Origin: an uncultured Oscillospiraceae bacterium
GTDB lineage: Bacteria > Bacillota > Clostridia > Oscillospirales > Ruminococcaceae
NCBI GenBank assembly: GCA_905212515.1
Contig: CAJMEU010000058.1
Location: 1-15,806, forward strand
Reading direction: 5' to 3'
DNA length: 15,806 bases
Positions 13,202-15,806 of the stretch are shown here, in pieces. The notes below the pieces were generated by a model. It saw nothing but the letters and a program-made list of their open reading frames with translations. It ran no database searches and was not told the DNA's origin. The translations under genes were made by a program, and so were the position numbers. Numbering within the stretch: position 1 is the first letter of the stretch; each line of letters starts with the position of its first letter.

Positions 13202-13207
13202 TATAAT
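13202..13207 (+). promoter_or_regulatory. -10 box for the second two-component operon
   Basis: A perfect TATAAT, 35 bp before the regulator ATG. No convincing -35 lies 16-18 bp upstream, as expected if the promoter needs an activator bound in the 133-bp divergent region. Confidence 0.5.
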
Positions 13208-13242
13208 AGGAACAACTATATCATCGCTGGGAGGGAGCGCAC

Positions 13243-13923
13243 ATGCGCATTTTGCTGGTGGAGGACGACAAAGCCCTGCGCCGCGCCGTGGCGGCCCAAT
13301 TGCGGGGCGCGGAACACCTGGTGGACGAGGCCGCCACCGGCGGCGACGGCGCCTATTATTTGGCTGAGGGAGGCTACGACGCCGTGCTGCTGGACCGGAT
13401 GCTGCCCGGGCGGGACGGGCTGTCGCTGCTGCGGGAGATGCGCGGGCGGGGCGACGAGACGCCGGTGCTGCTGCTGACGGCCCTGGACGCCGTGGGCGAC
13501 CGGGTGGACGGCCTGGACGCCGGGGCGGACGATTATTTGGCCAAGCCCTTCGACATGCGCGAGCTGCTGGCGCGCCTGCGCGCTTTGTGCCGCCGCACCG
13601 GCGCGGCGGCCCCGGTGCTGCAGTACGGCGACGTGCGCTTCTCCCCCGCCAGCCTGACCCTGACGGGGGAATTGGGCGCCTGCACCCTGGCCCGCAAGGA
13701 GGGCGAGCTGCTGGAATATCTCATGCGGCAAAACGGCGAAGCCGCCTCGCGCCACGCCATCCTGGCGCGGCTGTGGGGCGCGGGCTCGGGCGCGGCGGAC
13801 GCCAACCTCGACAGCTACGCCTATTATGTGCGCCGCCGGCTGGCCGCCGTGTCCCGCAGGGTGCGTCTGGCAACGGTGCGCGGCGTGGGCTACCGCCTGA
13901 CGGACGGGGAGGACGGCGCATGA
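13243..13923 (+). CDS. OmpR/PhoB-family response regulator (second system)
   Basis: A 226-residue protein. Receiver domain with VEDDK acidic pair, phospho-acceptor Asp51 in LLDRMLPGRDG, Thr79 in LLTAL and Lys101 in YLAKPFD. The C-terminal winged helix shows LARKEGELLEYLMRQNGE, the recognition segment DANLDSYAYYVRRRL and the wing VRGVGYRLT. The ATG at 13243 follows GGGAGGGAGC. It is cotranscribed with the following kinase (ATGA overlap) and divergent from the solute-binding lipoprotein gene, which is the most obvious candidate target (inference). The sequence differs clearly from the regulator at 8395-9051, so the two systems are not a recent duplication. Confidence 0.96.
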   Translation: MRILLVEDDKALRRAVAAQLRGAEHLVDEAATGGDGAYYLAEGGYDAVLLDRMLPGRDGLSLLREMRGRGDETPVLLLTALDAVGDRVDGLDAGADDYLAKPFDMRELLARLRALCRRTGAAAPVLQYGDVRFSPASLTLTGELGACTLARKEGELLEYLMRQNGEAASRHAILARLWGAGSGAADANLDSYAYYVRRRLAAVSRRVRLATVRGVGYRLTDGEDGA

Positions 13924-15233
13924 GGGGCGCAAAGCCCGCGGGCAGCGCCCTGGGCCGCAGCCGGCGGCGGCTGACGCTGCTGGTGACGCTGCTGACCTGC
14001 ACCGTGCTGGGCGCCAGCCTGTACGCCGGGTGGGCGCTCTCTCAAAAGCAGCTAACCGCGGCCGGGGAGGCCGCCTTCACCAGCCAATGTGCCGAGTTAT
14101 GCCAACGGGTGGCCGGCGGCAGCCTGAACGATGCCTGGCTGGCCCAGTGGGAGGCGCAGAACCGGTATGTGGCGGGCCTTTCCGACAACGGGCGCACACC
14201 TTTTTTCCAAGGCGGCTGGCAGCCGCAGACCGGCCGGCAGGTCCTGCTGGAGCGGGCGCGCGCCGCCGTGGAGGCCGATGACGATCTGATTGCCACGGCC
14301 CTGTGGGCCGTGGCGGCCCCTTTCACGGTGAAAGGGGATTTTGGCGAGACCTACCGCGCTTTCGCGGCCAGCGTGCCCATGGCCCGCGGCAGCTGCCAGG
14401 TGCTGGTGCTGCAGGACCTCCGCGGGGAGCAGGCCGCCCTGCGCGCCGCCGCCTGGCGGTACCTGGGCCTGTTTGCCGGCGGCGGCCTGGCGCTGGCGGT
14501 CGTCAGCCTGGTGATGTCCCAGGCGGCCCTGGCGCCCGTGCGCCGCGCCATGGAGCGGCAGGCCCAGTTCGTCTCCGCCGCCGGGCACGAACTGCGCACC
14601 CCGGTGGCCGCCGTGCGCGCCAGCCTGGACGCCATGGAAGCGTGCCCCAAGCAGGCCGACAGCTACCGGGAGGCCGCCAGGGCGGAGACCGCGCGCCTGG
14701 GCCGCCTGGTGGAGGACCTGTTGACGCTGGCCAATGCCGACGCCGCCCGCTGGAAGTGGCAGCCCCGCCTGCTGGATACGGATGCGGTGCTGAGCGACGC
14801 GGCCGAACAGCTGCGCGGCTTGGCGGCGCAGCGCGGCTTCCGCCTGGAACTGGACCTGCCCGACGCCATGCTGCCGCCGGTGCGCGGGGACGCGGACAGG
14901 CTGATCCAGCTGTTGGCCGTCCTGGTGGACAACGCCACCAGCTACGCCCCCGCCGGCCAGCCCGTCACCCTGCGGGCGCAGGCGGCCAAAGGGGCGGTGT
15001 GCATCGCCGTGGAGGACCACGGCCCCGGCGTGCCGGACGCGGACAAACAGCGCATTTTCACCCGCTTTGCCCGCGGGGACGAAAGCCGCGCCGGCGCAGG
15101 CCATTTCGGCCTGGGCCTGGCCGTGGCGCGCGAGCTGGCGGCCCTGCACGGCGGCCAGCTTCTCTGCACCGACACGCCCGGCGGCGGCGCCACCTTTACG
15201 CTGGCGCTGCCCATTGCCAAAAAGGCCAAATGA
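13920..15233 (+). CDS. Sensor histidine kinase (second system), no clear HAMP
   Basis: A 437-residue kinase. The ATG at 13920 overlaps the regulator stop by 4 nt. A basic N-terminus is followed by a transmembrane helix at about 17-39, an extracytoplasmic loop of about 140 residues and a second helix at about 181-200. A short linker (LAPVRRAMERQAQFVSAAG) leads straight into the phospho-His motif GHELRTPVAAV (His223) without a recognisable HAMP domain. The ATP-binding domain shows LAVLVDNATSYAPAGQP (N box), VEDHGPGVPD (G1), FTRFARGDESRAGAGHFGLGLAVA (F and G2 region, read in parts) and GGGATFTLALP. It is expected to phosphorylate the regulator at 13243. The ligand may be presented by the divergent lipoprotein (inference). 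Confidence 0.95.
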   Translation: MRGAKPAGSALGRSRRRLTLLVTLLTCTVLGASLYAGWALSQKQLTAAGEAAFTSQCAELCQRVAGGSLNDAWLAQWEAQNRYVAGLSDNGRTPFFQGGWQPQTGRQVLLERARAAVEADDDLIATALWAVAAPFTVKGDFGETYRAFAASVPMARGSCQVLVLQDLRGEQAALRAAAWRYLGLFAGGGLALAVVSLVMSQAALAPVRRAMERQAQFVSAAGHELRTPVAAVRASLDAMEACPKQADSYREAARAETARLGRLVEDLLTLANADAARWKWQPRLLDTDAVLSDAAEQLRGLAAQRGFRLELDLPDAMLPPVRGDADRLIQLLAVLVDNATSYAPAGQPVTLRAQAAKGAVCIAVEDHGPGVPDADKQRIFTRFARGDESRAGAGHFGLGLAVARELAALHGGQLLCTDTPGGGATFTLALPIAKKAK

Positions 15234-15250
15234 CGGACGCACGGAGGTAC

Positions 15251-15349
15251 TCTTGGCCCCCTCTCCGCCGCGCTAAGGGGCGCAGCCTCTCTTGGCCCCC
15301 TCTTCGCCGCGCTAAGAGCCGCAGCCCCTCTTGGCCCCCTCTGACGAGG
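15251..15349. repeat. Tandem 39-bp repeat, two full units plus a partial third
   Basis: Units 15251-15289 and 15290-15328 both begin TCTTGGCCCCCTCT, continue CGCCGCGCTAAG and end GCAGCC. A third start at 15329-15349 has the shared head but then reads CTGACGAGG like the repeat arm at 9487-9507. The two full units differ at only a few positions. Confidence 0.75.
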
Positions 15350-15382
15350 CTGCGCCCGCATCAGCGCCGCAGCGCTATTTCG

Positions 15383-15476
15383 GAGCGCAACCGAGCGCAG
15401 CGAGGCTCTTAGCGCGGAGATGGCGCGTTTCGAGGCGCAACCGGGCGCAAGCCCGGCCCTTAGCGCCGAGATGGGC
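15383..15476. repeat. Two diverged direct units, inverted relative to the 39-bp tandem units
   Basis: GCGCAACCG...CTTAGCGC...GAGATGG occurs at 15383-15425 and again, offset by about 50 bp, at 15432-15476. The first contains GGCTCTTAGCGCGG (15404-15417), the exact reverse complement of CCGCGCTAAGAGCC (15307-15320) in the second tandem unit. The second carries CCCTTAGCGCCGAG, which pairs imperfectly with the first tandem unit. The order is therefore nested: unit 1, unit 2, inverted unit 2, inverted unit 1. Confidence 0.65.
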
Positions 15477-15592
15477 TGGCAGCCGAAGGCTGACTGGGGG
15501 AGAGAAACCTGGCTGCGGTGCGAACGGCAAGGTTTCTCTCCCTCCGTCTTTCGCTGGCGCGAAAGCCACCTCCCTCGTCAGAGGGAGGTGTT
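15474..15592. repeat. Dispersed hairpin-rich repeat, copy 2 (two facing arms)
   Basis: Left arm GGCTGGCAGCCGAAGGCTG then ACTGGGGGAGAGAAACC, a 20-nt spacer, and right arm GGTTTCTCTCCCTCC then CTTTCGC/GCGAAAG and CCTCCCTC/GAGGGAGG hairpins. The right arm is almost identical to that at 9425-9484 (differences include TGGC for TGAC in one loop), while the spacer is unrelated. The conserved arms with an unrelated centre suggest a structured, mobile or recombining repeat. Confidence 0.75.
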
Positions 15593-15718
15593 CTACGCCC
15601 GCTGCACCGCCACTCCATGACGGGGACGGCGTGATGAGGGGCCGGCGCCGTGGGCGACGGCGGGAGGCAAGAGCTTGTGCAATTTGCCGCTTGACCGCAC
15701 CTTTTTTGACAAGCTGAA

Positions 15719-15756
15719 GCGCCCGGCGGGAGCCGGGCGCGGGTTTGTTTTTTTTT
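15719..15756 (+). terminator. Strong intrinsic terminator
   Basis: A perfect 9-bp stem, GCGCCCGGC (15719-15727) and GCCGGGCGC (15732-15740), with loop GGGA is followed by GGGTTTG and nine T (15748-15756). It reads in the direction of the second two-component operon and is the first good terminator after it. Confidence 0.8.
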
Positions 15757-15806
15757 CGCCGCGCGTTTGAGGGGGGGCGGGGGCAGCGGGAGCACGTGCG
15801 GCCCCC

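Larger units (their letters stand above)
15234..15806. other. Gene-free region with repeats and a terminator
   Basis: The 573 bp after the kinase stop contain no reading frame with a ribosome binding site or protein-like composition. They hold two 39-bp tandem units, diverged inverted partners, a full hairpin-repeat element and a strong terminator, described separately. The nearest terminator for the kinase operon is almost 490 bp past its stop, so the transcript probably includes the repeats. Confidence 0.7.

Noticed and set aside
15251..15476. CRISPR-like array
   Set aside because: The repeated units are adjacent without unique spacers, are diverged and inverted in part, and no cas gene is present.
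1..15806. tRNA or rRNA genes, phage genes, restriction or other defence systems
   Set aside because: None of their characteristic sequences or protein motifs was seen on either strand.

Overview
The window looks like chromosomal DNA from a GC-rich gut Clostridium, most likely the Oscillospiraceae/Ruminococcaceae. The grounds are the very GC-rich codon use with AT-rich promoters, a clostridial G5/LysM-type cell-wall protein, a class I glutamate dehydrogenase, an RNase P RNA with type-A features, and dispersed hairpin repeats (arms carrying CTGACGAGGG and GGGGGAGAGAAA) of a kind I recall from this group. The taxonomic call is inference.

Layout. Positions 1-3298 (minus strand): the 5' part of a membrane-anchored cell-wall protein, an RluA-family pseudouridine synthase, and gdhA with its own promoter and terminator. 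Positions 3405-3827 (plus): rnpB with promoter and terminator. Positions 3838-9051 (minus): six co-directional genes, which in transcription order are an OmpR-type response regulator, its histidine kinase (ATGA overlap), an anchored coiled-coil protein with a PepSY-like segment, a 66-residue membrane protein, a membrane-anchored Amidase_3 hydrolase and a small lipoprotein. Upstream of the regulator sit three CTTAA-type half-sites exactly 11 bp apart, a good candidate autoregulatory box. Positions 9301-9608: a cluster of structured repeats. Positions 9622-10715 (minus): a DMT/EamA transporter whose expected start codon is followed five codons later by an in-frame TAA; a 45-codon basic small ORF ends at that same stop, and both lie behind one promoter with a palindrome over the predicted start site. 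Positions 10794-13109 (minus): a 771-residue lipoprotein joining an Asp-box/propeller-like region to a family 1 solute-binding domain. It diverges from a second two-component system (13243-15233, plus). Positions 15234-15806: no gene, but nested and tandem repeats and a strong terminator.

How the parts may work together. The 9051-3838 gene set reads as an envelope sensing and remodelling module: sensor pair, then anchored extracytoplasmic proteins and a peptidoglycan amidase. The divergent lipoprotein and second sensor kinase may form a ligand-sensing unit, since no ABC permease is visible. The points most worth checking are the interrupted transporter with its in-frame leader ORF, the 11-bp periodic box, and the repeat clusters. 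I see no CRISPR array, transposase, tRNA or defence genes.
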